Shown piece after piece: positions 1 to 12,200 of a DNA stretch of 64,000 nucleotides. Origin of the DNA: Vanilla planifolia (taxonomy: Eukaryota; Streptophyta; Magnoliopsida; Asparagales; Orchidaceae); contig JAIUJO010000191.1 of the NCBI GenBank assembly GCA_023846275.1, positions 124,001-188,000 on the forward strand, written 5' to 3'. Within the stretch, counting starts at the first letter, position 1. Every line of letters starts with the position of its first letter. The notes beneath the pieces were generated by a model. The model did not search any database. It was not told the origin of the DNA and saw nothing but the letters and a program-made list of their open reading frames with translations. A program made the position numbers and the translations under genes.

Positions 1-725
1 CTGTGTTTTTGTATCCATGTACACGTGTAGAATTATGCATGTGTGTTCATACGTGTGTTTGTGTGTGTGAAAGAGTGTGTGCATGGGTGTGCATGTGTGT
101 ACTTATGTGTATGTATGCATGTGTGTGTGTTTGTGAGCATTTATATGGGTGTGTGTGGGTGTGTGTGCATGTGTATAAGTGTATGCATGTGTGTGAGAGC
201 ATTCGTGAGTGTGTGTGTGTGTGTGTGCATGTACATGCACGAGTGTGTTTGTATGTGCATGTTTGTTCGAGTGTGTGTGTGTGTGAGAGTTTGTGCATGT
301 GTGTCTGCATGAGTTTGTGCATGTGTGTGCACATGCATGCATATGTGTGTGAGTGTTCATGTTGGTGTGCATGTGAGGGCGTGTGCATCTGTGTGTGTAC
401 ATGCAAATGTGTGTCTGTGTACATGTGCATGTCTATACATAGGTGCATGAATCTGTGGGTGTGCATGTGTGTGTGGGCATGGATACTAGTGTGTGAATGC
501 ATGTATGTGTGTGCCTGTGCATGTGCATATTTGTGTGTTTGTGTGCCTATAGGTGTCTATGCATTTCTATGTGCATGTGTGTGTGTCCTTATGTGCATGT
601 ATCTTTGTGGGCATGTGCATGCGCATATACGTGCATGTGTGCATGTGTGTATGTCTCTTTATGAGTATGTTTATGAGTGGGTTTGTGTGAGTTCATGTTG
701 ATGTGCATAGGTGCATACCTATGTC

Positions 726-749
726 TGTGTGTGTGTGTGTGTGTGTGTG
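726..749 (+). repeat. Pure (TG)n microsatellite tract
   Basis: Twelve uninterrupted TG dinucleotides inside the degenerate array. Pure runs like this are probably recent slippage expansions, because the surrounding repeat is interrupted every few units. Confidence 0.9.
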
Positions 750-3183
750 GTGCATGAGTGTATGGGTGTGTGTTTTTGTGCACATGTATTTGTGTGTGCT
801 TCTGTGCATGCATGTTTAAGTGTGTCTATTTGTGTGTGTGTGTGTTCATGTGTGTTTACATAAGTTTATGCATTTGTGTGTTCCTGTAGGTATGTGTGTA
901 AGGTTGTGCATGTGTGTGTCTGTGTATGCACATAACATGTTTGTGCATGTGCTTGTGTATGAATGTATTTATGCATGTCCATTCATAGGTGCACACATCT
1001 ATGTCGTTGTGGAAGTGTGTGTGTACACGTACATGTCCATTCATAGGCGTGCATGCATTTCTAGTGTGTATATTTATGTATGTCTCTGTGTGCATGTCAG
1101 CATGTGCATGTGTGTTTATTCATATGTGCATGTATCTTTGTATGCATGTGCATGTGCTTATGCATGTACATGCATGTGTGCATGTGTTTGTGCATGTGTG
1201 TCTTTACCTATGTGTTTGTGAGTGGGTTTGTGTGTATTCAATTTGACATGTACATGTGCACGTCTACATGTGTGTATGCATGATTATGTAAGTGTATGTT
1301 TTTGTGCACCTGTGCTTACATATGCTTTTGTGCATGCATGTGTATGCTTGTGCATATGTGTGATTTTTTTATTTGTGTTCATATCTACATGTGTATGTAT
1401 GTGTGTGTGCATATAAATATGCATGTGTGAATCTATTTGTTAGTGTTTGTATGTGCATGTCTATGTGCATGCTTGTTTGTGTGCATGTGAATGCATGTTT
1501 GTGTGCTTGTGTGTGCATATGTATGCACGCATTTGCATGTGTATTTCCAAATGTGTTGTGTGCCTTCATACGTGTTGAGATGTGCATGTGTGTGTGTTCA
1601 TGTGCACGTATGTGTGCATGGGCATGAATGTGTACATCTTTATATGCATGTGTATGTGTTTGTATGTTTGTGTGCATGTCAATGCATGTGTGCACGTATG
1701 TGTGTATGCATATGTGTTTGTGTATGCATATGTGTCTACATCTATATGTGTGTGTGCATGTATGTGTGTTCATATTTTCAAGTGAGAATGGTGTATGTGT
1801 ATGAGTGTGTGTGTGCATGTGCGTGAGAGTATGTAGGCCTCTGACATTATATTCGTGTGTGTTTATGTATATATGTGCCCTTGTATGTATGTGTGCAAGT
1901 ACCTATATAAGCTAGGTAACTATGTATGTGCATGTATTTTCATATGAATGTGTATATGTGTGTGTGAGTATGCATGTGCATATGTGTTTAGGTGCATGTA
2001 CTCATGATTGTGTGTGTGCATTTGTGCATGTATGTCTGCACGTGTATGCACACATCTATGTGCACTTGCTTGTGTGTGCATGTGTGTGTGCATGTGGGAA
2101 TGTTTGTGTGAGTGTGTGTCCTTTGCACATATATGTGTGTGTGCATGTGTGTGTATGTGAGTGAGTGTCCTTGTGTGTTTTTTACGTGTCTGTGCATCCA
2201 TCTTGACGTGCATAAATGTGTATCTATGTGCATTTGTATGTGTGCATGTGCGTGCATGTGTAGTTTCATGTGTGTGTCTACAAGTGTGTGTGTGTGTGTG
2301 TATGCATTTACAAGTGTATACATTTGTGTGCATGGACATTTCTAAGTGTGTGCCTATATGTGGATGCATGTGTGCATTTGTGTGTTAGTGTGTGTATGTG
2401 TGTGTGTGTGTGTGCATATCTGTGTGTAGTGAGGGTGAATGCAGGCTTAGGAGTGTGTGACTATATGTGCATGTTTTTGTGCATAAAGGTTGCTTGTAGG
2501 CATGTTTCTTGCATGCATTCATGGTGTGTATGTCTGTGCACATGTGTGTGTCTATGTTGTTATGTGTGCCTACATATGTGTATATGCATGTGTGTGAGTG
2601 GGTATGCTTGTATGTGTACATGAGTTTGAATGTAAGTGGATGCATCTGCACTATGCATGCATGTGTTTGCATGGGTGCATATGTGCGGGTATGTGTATGT
2701 ATGTGTATGTGTATGTGTGTGTGTGCATGTGCATTTGTTTGCATGTGAGTGGGTGTATGTGGGTGCATATGTGCATGCACATGTGTGTGCGAGTGTGTGT
2801 ACTATGCTTGTGTGCATATACATTTGTGCATATGTGTGGATGTGTTGTGTGTGTGTGGGAACTTGCATTTGTGTGCACATATGTGTGTATATATGCTTCT
2901 GTGTGTTTGCATAACTTAATGTGTGTGTATGTATGTAATGTGTGCATAGTCGTATGTGTGTGTGTATGAGAGTTGGTGCATTTGTGCATGTAAGTGTGGT
3001 TGTTTATGTGTGTGTGTACTTGTGTGTGCGTGTGTGTTTGTATTCATGTGCATGTCTACATTTATAAGTCTATGTGTGTGTGTGTATGAATTTGTGTATC
3101 TGGGTTGGTTTGTTTGTGTGCATACTTGCATATGTGAATGTGTGTGGGGGATGTGTTTGTTGGTGTTCATGTGTGTGTGTGTG

Positions 3184-3216
3184 GTCACATGACAGGTGTG
3201 TGTGCAGTCACGTGAC
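3184..3216. repeat. Two spaced 10-mers, GTCACATGAC and GTCACGTGAC
   Basis: GTCACATGAC (3,184-3,193) and GTCACGTGAC (3,207-3,216) lie 23 bp apart. They look like the two halves of a small tandem duplication and differ only by CG versus CA at the centre. The second is a perfect palindrome and matches the known E-box/CLEAR-type bHLH core. In this sequence context I treat it as a chance product of the repeat and not as a regulatory site. Confidence 0.6.
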
Positions 3217-3930
3217 ACTTGTGTGTGCATGAATATGTGTGTGTGCATGTGTGTGTTTGTGCACGAGTTTGTGTGTGTATGTCTAAGTGTGTGTGTGTGT
3301 TTGCTAGTGTCTATGTGCCTGTGCATATGCATCTGAGTGCATGGGTGTAATGGTGCATGTGCATATGCATGTGTGTGTGTGTGCATTTGTTTGTGTCCAT
3401 GTGTGTGTAAGAGTTTGCATCTACATGCATAAGCATGTTTTTGTGCCTATGTTCATATGCATGAAGATGTGTGTGCATATGAACATGTGTGTATGTGTGC
3501 GTGAGTTTTGTGCATATGTTTGTCTTTGCTTGTTTGCATGTATGCAAGTTCATTTGTGTGTGCTTATGTTTGTGTGCATGTGCATGTGAGTGTGTGTGTG
3601 GGTGTGCATGTGGAAGTGTGCATGTGTTCTTGTCTGAGTGCATATATGCATATGCATAGATGCTTGTGAGTATGTGTTTGCATACGTGTATGTGTGCTTG
3701 TGTGGTTGTAGATGTGTGTTCATGTTCATGTGCATGTGCATGTGTGCGTGTGTGTGCATGTGAGTCTATGTGTGTCTATGTATGAGTGTTTGCATGAGTG
3801 TGTTTATGTATGCATGTGTGTATATGCATGCATGCATGTGTGTTTGCATGTATGTGCATGTGTATGCATGTTTGTGTGTCACTTTATGTGTGCATTTTGC
3901 ATGTGCATGCATTATGCATGTACATGTCTG

Positions 3931-3990
3931 TGCATATGTGTAGGCACATGTACATGCTTGTGCATATGTGTGGGCACATGTGTGTGAATG
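3931..3990 (+). repeat. 30-bp tandem duplication in the TG array
   Basis: TGCATATGTGT followed by a GGCACATG segment occurs at 3,931 and again at 3,961, so one unit is about 30 bp. It is a short-range duplication typical of the way this array is built. Confidence 0.7.
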
Positions 3991-4429
3991 TGCATGTATG
4001 CATGTTTGTGTGTGTGTTTATGTGCTTGTGAGTATTTGTATGTTTTAGTATGTGTGTTTGCATGTTTATGTGCATGTGTTCATTTTTGTGTGTGTGTGTG
4101 TACATATGTGTGACTATGGGTTTGCTTATGCATGTGTGTGTGTGTGAGTGTGTGCATATGCTTTTGTGTGTGTCACTGTGTGCATGGGTGTTTGCATACA
4201 CATGTGTATGCTTGTTTTTCTACATTTGTGCATGATTTTGGATGTGTTTGCAAGCACACATGCTTGTATGCATTTGTGCATGTGATTGTGTTTGCATGTA
4301 TGTGTGTGTCTGTGCATGTGTGTTTGTCTGTGATTATGTTATTATGCATGTGCATGTGTTTGTGTATATTTTTTTGTGTATGCTTGTGTTATTGTGTGCA
4401 TACATGTGTGTGTATGTGCATGTGTGTAA

Positions 4430-6510
4430 AGGAGTGTGTCTATGTGAGTATGCATGTGTGAGTACATGCATGTAGATGTGTATTAGTGTGTATGTTTGTG
4501 TGTTTGTAAGTGTGTATTTTTGCATGCATATGTATGCATGTGTAGTTTTAGATGTGTGAGTGCAAATATGTGTGTTTGCAATATTATGTGTATTTGTGTG
4601 TGCACTTATGGGTTTGCATATGTGTGCTTGCTTGCATGTATTTATGTGTGCATGTGTGCGTGCGAGTGTGTGGGTGTGTGCATACCACATGTGATTCTTT
4701 TTGTGCATGTGTATGAGCACATGTGCATCATGTGTGCATGTGGAAGTGTGTGTGCATGTGAGAGCATGTGGGCACAACAGTGTGTCCATGGGCATGCTTG
4801 TGTGTGTGCATCTGTGTGAGCTTGTGTATGTACATAGGCATGTTTGTGTGAATATGTGTTTGTGGATCTTTGTGCATGCATGTGAATGTGGTTGAATGTT
4901 TATTTATGTGTTTGATTGCACATGTGTATTTGTGCATGTGTCAATGCATGTGTTTGTGTACATGTGCATGCGTGTGTGTGTATGTGTGTGTTTGTGTTCA
5001 TGTCTATGCATTTTTGTGTGCCTATGTGTGGGAGTATGTGTGTATGCTTATGCATGTGTGAGTGTATGCATATATGTGTGTGTGAGTGTACTTGTGTATG
5101 TGTGCATGCCTGTGCTGTATGTATACATTTTTGTGCATCAGTGTGCATGCCTGTGTGTGTGCCTATGTGTGTACATGATTATGAGCCACATGTATGTGTG
5201 TGTGTGTGTTTATGCATGTGAGTGTGCGTGTGTGTGCATTCTTGTGCATGTGCATATGTGTTCATCAATATGTGTGCGAGTGTGCATCTGCATGTGCATA
5301 TGAATGCTTGCTTTTGTATTCATATTCTTCTTGCATGTGTGTGATATTGTGTACATGTATGTGTACATTTGTTTATGTGGTGAGTATAGTTGGGTGTGTG
5401 TGTGCGTGGGAATCTATGTTTGTGCCTGTACATGCATGAGTGTGTACATGCATGTGTGAGTCTGCATGTGTGTGTACGAGTGTGTCTATATCAGTGTGCA
5501 TGTGCTAGTACGTGCATGTAAATGTCTATTTGTGTGTATGTATGTGTGTGTTTGTAATTGTGTATGTGTGCATGCAAATGTATGTTGTGTAGTTTTAGAT
5601 GTGTGTGTGCCAATATGTGCATTTGCGATAGTGTGTGTGCTTATGTGTCTACGTATGTGTGCTTGCATGCATGCATGCATCTATGTGTGCATGCATGTAT
5701 GTGTATGTGTGTGTGCATGCATGTATGCAAGTGTGTGCATGCATGCATGCAAGTGTGTGCATGTGTGTGCATCCTGCATGTGATTCTTTTTGTGCATCTG
5801 TGTGAACACATGCGCATCATTTGTGCATAAGGAAGTTTGTGTGCATGTGAGAGCATGTGGACACATCAGTGTGTCCATGTGCATGCTTATGTGTGTGCAT
5901 GTTGAGAGCTTGTACATGTACCTAAGCACATTATTGTGCATATGTGTCTATTCATCTTTGTGTGTGCATGTGAATGTGGTTGCATTTTATTTATGTGTTC
6001 GATTGCACATGTGTATTTGTGTATGTGTGCCTGCATGTGTTTTTTGTACATGTGCATGCATGTGTGTGTTTGTGTGCATGTCTGTGTATAGGAGTGTGTG
6101 TGCATGCTTATGCATGTGTGAGTGCATGCATGTGTGAGTGTGATTGTGTATGTGTGCATGCATGTGCTATGTGTATACATTTCTACGTGTCTGTGTGCAT
6201 GCCTCTAGTGTGCCTATGTGTGTGCATGATTATGAGCCATATGTATGTGTGTGTGTTTATGAGTGTGAGTGTGCATGTGTGTGCATTCATGTGCATGTGC
6301 ATGTGTTCATCAACATGTGCACTAGTGTGCATGTGCATTTGCATGTGAATGCTTTCTTTTGTATTCGTATTCTTCTTGCATTTGTGTGATGTTATGTACA
6401 TGTATGTGTACATGTGTTTGTGTGTGCGAGTATAGTTGGGTGTGTGTGTGCATGGGCATCTTTGTGTGCCTGTACATTCATGAGTGTGTGTGTGTGTAAT
6501 TATGGTGTAT
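4430..6510 (+). repeat. About 1.05-kb tandem segmental duplication inside the TG array
   Basis: Two colinear, diverged copies lie head to tail, about 4,430-5,475 and 5,476-6,510. Shared non-repeat words fix the alignment: TGTAGTTTTAGATGTGTG at 4,541 and 5,588 (offset 1,047); GTGATTCTTTTTGTGCAT at 4,691 and 5,780 (offset 1,089); GATTATGAGCCA at 5,177 and 6,228 (offset 1,051); TATAGTTGGGTGTGTG at 5,385 and 6,431 (offset 1,046). The offset changes where the second copy carries an extra run of GCATGCATG-type repeat near 5,660-5,760. The order of anchors is conserved and they lie far apart, so this is duplication by descent and not chance similarity of low-complexity sequence. Confidence 0.88.
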
Positions 6511-8880
6511 AAGTGTGAGTTTGTGTGTGCAAGTGCATATATGAGTATGTGTGCAATGTACTGGCATGTGCACGCATGTGTGTACATGTGCATGTATGCA
6601 TGTGTGCTTGTACGTATGTGTGTATGCATGTGTACAAGTGTGTGTGCATGTGTCTATGTGTGCATGCATGTGCATGTGTGTGTGCATGTCTATTTGTGTG
6701 TTTCTACATCTTTGGATGTTTGTTCATGTGTGTGTTGTGTGGATATGTGTGCTTGTGCATTTGTGGATGGGTTTGTGTGTGCATGTGAGTTTCTATATGT
6801 GTGTTTATATATGGGCATGTGTTTGAGCTTATGCATAGGTGTGTGTCCATGTGTGTGTTAGTGTGTGAGTGTATGAATGCGTGTGTGTGTGTGTGTGCGC
6901 ATGTTTGTGTCAGTGTGTATAAGTTTGTACATGTCTATTCACCTATATGAGGGCAAATGCATGCATATTTATGTTTATGTGAGTGCTTGTGTGTGTGTGT
7001 TTGCAAGTGTGTATGTGTTTACATGTGTGTGTGTGGGTAGATGTGTCTGTGTGTGTAGGTGTACATGTCTTTATTTGCTTATACATGTGTGTATGTTCAC
7101 ATGCATGTGTGCACATGTGTGAGGATGTGTATGTGGGTGTGTGCATGTAGACATGTGTGCAGGCATAGCTATAATTGTGTGTGTGTGTGCATCTCATGCA
7201 TGTGCAAGCATGTGTGTGCATTGATGTTTCTATTTGTGTGTGCATGTGTGTGGGTGTGTGCATGCATGCATGAGTGTACATGTGTATGTGCATGTCTGTG
7301 TGTGTGTTTGTCCATTTGTACGTGTGTGTGAGAGTGTGCATGTGAGTGTGTTTACATGTTTATATGCTTGTCCATGTGTGTGCATATGAACGTGTGCATG
7401 CGAATATGAGTGTGAGCACTAATGTAATTGTGTGTGTGTGTGCATATGGGTGCTCATATATGTGCATCTATGTGTGTGCAATAGTTTGTATGTGCATGTG
7501 TGTGTGCCTATGTTTGTGCCTATATGTGTGCCTATATATGTGCATGTGCATTCATGAGCATATGCATGTGTAAGGGTACTTGTGTGTGTGCATTTGCATT
7601 TGTTTGTGTGGGTATGTGCTTGTTTGTGTGTGTGCATGTTTGTGGATGGGTGTACATGTGTGTGTGTGCATGTTTGTGTGGGCATGTGTGCATTCTTATG
7701 GGTGTGTGTGTGTGTGCATATGTATGCATGTATTTATGTGCATGTGAGTGTGTGTGCATAAATGCATGAGCAGAAGTGTGCATGCATGTGTGTCAGTGTG
7801 TGCATATGAATTCATGCATATGTTTTTTTGCATGCATGAATGGGTGTGTGTGCATATATGCATGTGTGCATGTCTGTATGCATGTACGTGTTTGTATTTG
7901 TTTATTTGCATGTGCATGTGCTTGTGTGTGTGTGTGTGTATGTACATGATTATGCATGTGTGCTCATGCTTGTTTGTTTGTGCATGTGTGTGCACATGTG
8001 AGCATATGTGTGTGTGTGAGTGTGAGTGTGTGTGTGTACATGTATGTGCATATGCTTGTATGTGTGCATATGGGTGTGTGTGTGCATGTCTATATGCATG
8101 CTTGTTTATTTGTGCTTGTGTTTATGTGCATGAGTGTGTTTATGCGTGTGTGCTTATGTATATTTGTGTGCACATACTTTTTTATGCATGGGTTTATGTA
8201 TTATTGTACCTATGTGAATATCCATGTATGTGTGTTTGTGCCTAATCTAGTGTGTGAATTAACAATTGGGTGCATGTGTGTTTATGTGTGTGAAAGTGTT
8301 CATATGATCTTGTGTGTGTCTATGCATGTGTACACTCGTACATAAGCACACATGTCCATGTGTGTTTTGTGCAAGTGCATGCTTGCATGTGTGTTTGTAG
8401 TTACATGTGTGTGCATATGTATGTTAACGAGTGTGTGCAGGGGTGTGTATGGCTATGTGCATGCATGTGTGTACGTGTGTGTGTGTTTGTGTTTGTCTAC
8501 TTGTGTGTGTATGTGTGAGTGCATCTACATGTATGTGCATGTGTGTGTATGTTTGTGTGTGTGTGTGTGTGTGCATGCATTTAAGTTTGTGTGTATGGTG
8601 TGTGTGTGTGTATACGTGTGAGTGTTCATGTATATCTTTGTTTGTGTATGTGTATGTGTATGCATTAGTGCACATGTGTGTGTTGGTGTGAACACATGTG
8701 CATGTCTGTTTGTGTGAGTGTTTATAGATGTGTGTGTGGGTATGCTTTTGTCTATGTGTGCATGCCTACATATGCATCTGTGTATGCACAAACACGTGTG
8801 TGTGGGTGCAGGTATGTGAATTCTTCTTTGTGTGTGCATGTAAGTGTGTGTATATGTGATGGTGTGCATGTGTTTGTCTG

Positions 8881-9232
8881 TGTGTGTGGTATGTGCACGT
8901 GTGTGTTTGTCAATGTGTGCTTGTGTAGATATGTGCAAGCTTATGTATGCATTTGTTTGTGCACATATGTGCATGCATGTTTGTGTGTGCTTGAGTATGC
9001 ATATGTGTGTGCTTATGTATGCATCTGTTTGTGCACATATATGCAAGCATGTTTGTGTGTGCTTAAGTATGCATATGTGCATGCATGTTTGTGTGTGTCT
9101 ATGTGTGTGGCATGTGCACATGTGTGTTTTAAATGTGTGCTTGTGTAGATGTGTGTGTACTTATGTATGCATCTATTTGTGCATATATGTGCATGCATGT
9201 TTGTGTGTGCTAGAGTATGCATATGTGTGTGT
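8881..9232 (+). repeat. Nested duplication: 221-bp repeat containing 72-bp sub-repeats
   Basis: TGTGTGTGG followed by a TATGTGCAC-type word and GTGTGCTTGTGTAGAT begins at 8,881 and again at 9,102, a period of 221 bp. Within it the word GCTTATGTATGCAT occurs at 8,939 and 9,011, 72 bp apart, each time followed by a TTTGTGCACATAT segment and a GCATGTTTGTGTGTGCT segment. A further related copy starts near 9,160. This gives at least two levels of duplication in about 350 bp. Confidence 0.8.
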
Positions 9233-12200
9233 GTGTGTGTTCAAGGTTCTATGCATTTGTGTATGTGAGAGTGTGTGTGTGTGTGTATTGTGTATTAGCA
9301 TGTGTGCATGTACATGTGTGTGCATATATGTTTATGTGTGTGTACAATTGTGCATGTGTTTGTGTGATTGTACATGTGTATGTGTAAGTCTATTGCATGC
9401 GTGTGTGTGTGTGTCTACATGTAGGCATGTGTGAATGTGTATCTGTACATTTTTTGTGTATGTGTGGGTGTGTGTGTCTGTGCATGCTTGTATCTGTCTA
9501 TGTCTGTGTGTATATGTATGTGTTTATGTGCGTGTGTGTGAGAATGTGCATATTTGTTCATCTGTGTGTGAGCTTTATTGTTGTTATTGTGCATGTGTGT
9601 TTGCACACATGTGTACACATGTTTATGCAGGTGTGAAAGGGGTGTACATGTGTGTACCTTTGTGTGCATATGTATGCATGTGTGGGTGTGTGTTCATGTG
9701 CGTGCTTGTGTCTATATGTGTGTGTGTATTTGTGAGCAGGTTATCTACATGTGCATACATAGGTGTGTGTTGGTGTGTGCATGTGAATCTGTGTTGTGTA
9801 TGTAAGCCCACGTGTTTTTGTGTGTGCATGTGTGTATGCTTTGATGTTTGTATTTGCACGTGTGGGTATATATACACATGTGTATCAAATTGTTTGGGTG
9901 TGTATGTGTGCATACATGATTGTGTGTATGTGTTGGTGTGCACGCATGTATGTGTTAATGCATTTGTGCATGCTTGTGTGCACGTACGTTTGTATAGGTG
10001 TGCGTGTACAACTGTGCATACAATTGTTTTTGTGTGTGTATATGTGCGTGCATGTATGTTGCATGTGTATATATGCATTTTTGTGAGTGTGTATGTGTGT
10101 GTATGTTTACATGTGCATGAGTGTGTGTATGCATGTGTGTGTGCTTGTGTGACCTCATGTGTGTGTATGCATATGTGCTTGTGTGTGAGCTTGTGTGTGC
10201 TTCTCTTTGTGTACCTATATAAGTGTGTGTGTGTGTGTATGTCTATTTGCATGTCCATGCTTGTGTGTGTGTCCATGTGTGTGGGTGTGTGCATGTGTTT
10301 ATGTGTGTTAATGTGTCTATGTATGCATATTTTTGTGGGTTTGCATTGATGTGGGTATGTGTGCATGCTTGAGTATGTGCATATGTTTGTGTGCATGTGT
10401 GTGTTAGCGAACATATTTGTGCAAGCATATGCATATACTTGTGTTTGTGCATGTGTGTGTGTGTGTGCATGTGCACATTTGTGTTTGTGTATGTGTGTGT
10501 GTGTGAGTGTGTGCATTTCTGTAGGTGTACTTGTGCTTGTTTGTGTGTGTTTGTGTATGTATGCATGTAATATGTGTATGTGTGTGTCTGTGTGCATACA
10601 TGCATTTGTATGTATGGGTGTGTGTTTTCAAGCATGCATTTGTATATGTGTGTGTGTTTTTATGTTTATGCATGTGTTCGTGCATGTGTTTCTATGTGTT
10701 TGTGCATGTGTGTCTATGCATGTGTATGGATGCACATGTGTGTGTGTGTGAGTGCATGTGTGCATGAGTGTGTTGGTGTATATATGTGCATGTATGTGTG
10801 TGTGTGTTTGTGCATGTTTGTGTGCATACGTGTTTGTGCATTAGCATGCATGTATGTGCATATAAGTGTGTATGTGCGTGTGTGCAAGTGCATGTATAAG
10901 TTCCTATGCATTTCCTTATGCATGTGTGCGAATGCGTGTGCATAAGTTTGTGCATGTGTACATCCCCTTTCTTGTTTTTGTGTCTTTGCATGTATGTGGG
11001 TGCATGTGCTTGCATCTATATGTGTGTGCATGTGTGCCATGTACAAGTGCACGTGTTTGCATGACTACACCTATGCATATTTGTGTGTATGAGTGAGTAC
11101 GTTCATGTTGATGTGCATATGTTCGAGAATTTGCGTGTGTGTGCATGTGTATGCATGTGTGTGTGCTTGCACATGTGTGTTTGTGTGTATGAATGTGTTT
11201 GTGTGTGTGTGTGTTTTTGTTTGCATGTGGGTTTATTATTGCAAGCAAGTGTGTGTGTGCATGTGTATGTATGCATATGTGTGTGTGTCTACATGTTTGT
11301 GCCGAATGTGTGTGCATGTGTGCATGCATGTGTGTGTCTATGTCTATGCATGTGTAGTTGTGTGTTTGTGTGTTAATGTGTGCATGTGTGTACGTGTGCA
11401 TACGTGTAGTATTTGTTCCTACGTGTGTTCAAATGTGCATAGGAGTGCGCATGCTTGCTTGTGCATCTAACTTGTTGGGTATGTGTGCATGCATATATGT
11501 ATGTGTGTGTGCATGTATATGTGTGTGGATGTTCAAGTGGGTGTGTGAGCATTTGTACAATTTTGTGTGTGGGCACACATAAATAAGGGTGTGTGTGTAT
11601 GCTTTTGTGCTTTGTTTGTGCGTGTTTGTGCATATGTGTGTGGTCATGTGTGTGTTTGTGGGTGTTAGTATTATTGTGTGTGTGTGTTTGCATGCGTGCT
11701 TCTTTGTCGATGTACACCTGAACATGTGTGTATTTTTGTTTTTGTGTATATGCATGAGTGTGTGTGTGTGCGAATGTTTTTGTGTTTATGGGTGTGTGCA
11801 TTTGCATATGATTGTCCATGCATGTATGTTCATGCATCTGTGTGAGCATGTGCATATACATATTTGTACCTGTGTGTGTATATGAGCATGTGTGTGTACA
11901 TGTGTTCAATTCCATATGTCTATGTTTTTTGTGCATATATGTGTGTGTATATGTGTGTACATCCTTCTATGTATGTGTGTGCATATGTGTGAGTGCTTAT
12001 TTCTTGTTTGTGTATTCTTGCACATGCACGTGTTTGTTTGTTTATGCTTACATGCATGCATGTGCATGTGTGCATATGGACACATCTCTTTTGTGTGCAT
12101 GTACTTATGTGTGTTTGTGTGGGAGTGGGTGTGCGGGCATGCACATGTGTGCATTTTTATGCATGTGTATGTGTGTTTGCATTAATGTGTGTGTGTGTGC

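Noticed and set aside
1826-1920. Slightly more complex patch that could be a relic of a unique gene or element
   Set aside because: It is under 100 bp, with no recognisable motif, repeat ends or frame. It is best explained as mutated array sequence.
3207-3216. GTCACGTGAC as a bHLH (E-box/CLEAR) binding site
   Set aside because: There is no promoter or gene nearby, and CA/TG-rich repeat readily gives CACGTG-like words.
9435-10597. Overlapping frames of 304 codons (+) and 324 codons (-, His/Thr-rich)
   Set aside because: Both strands stay open at once only because the repeat lacks stops. The composition is that of the repeat.
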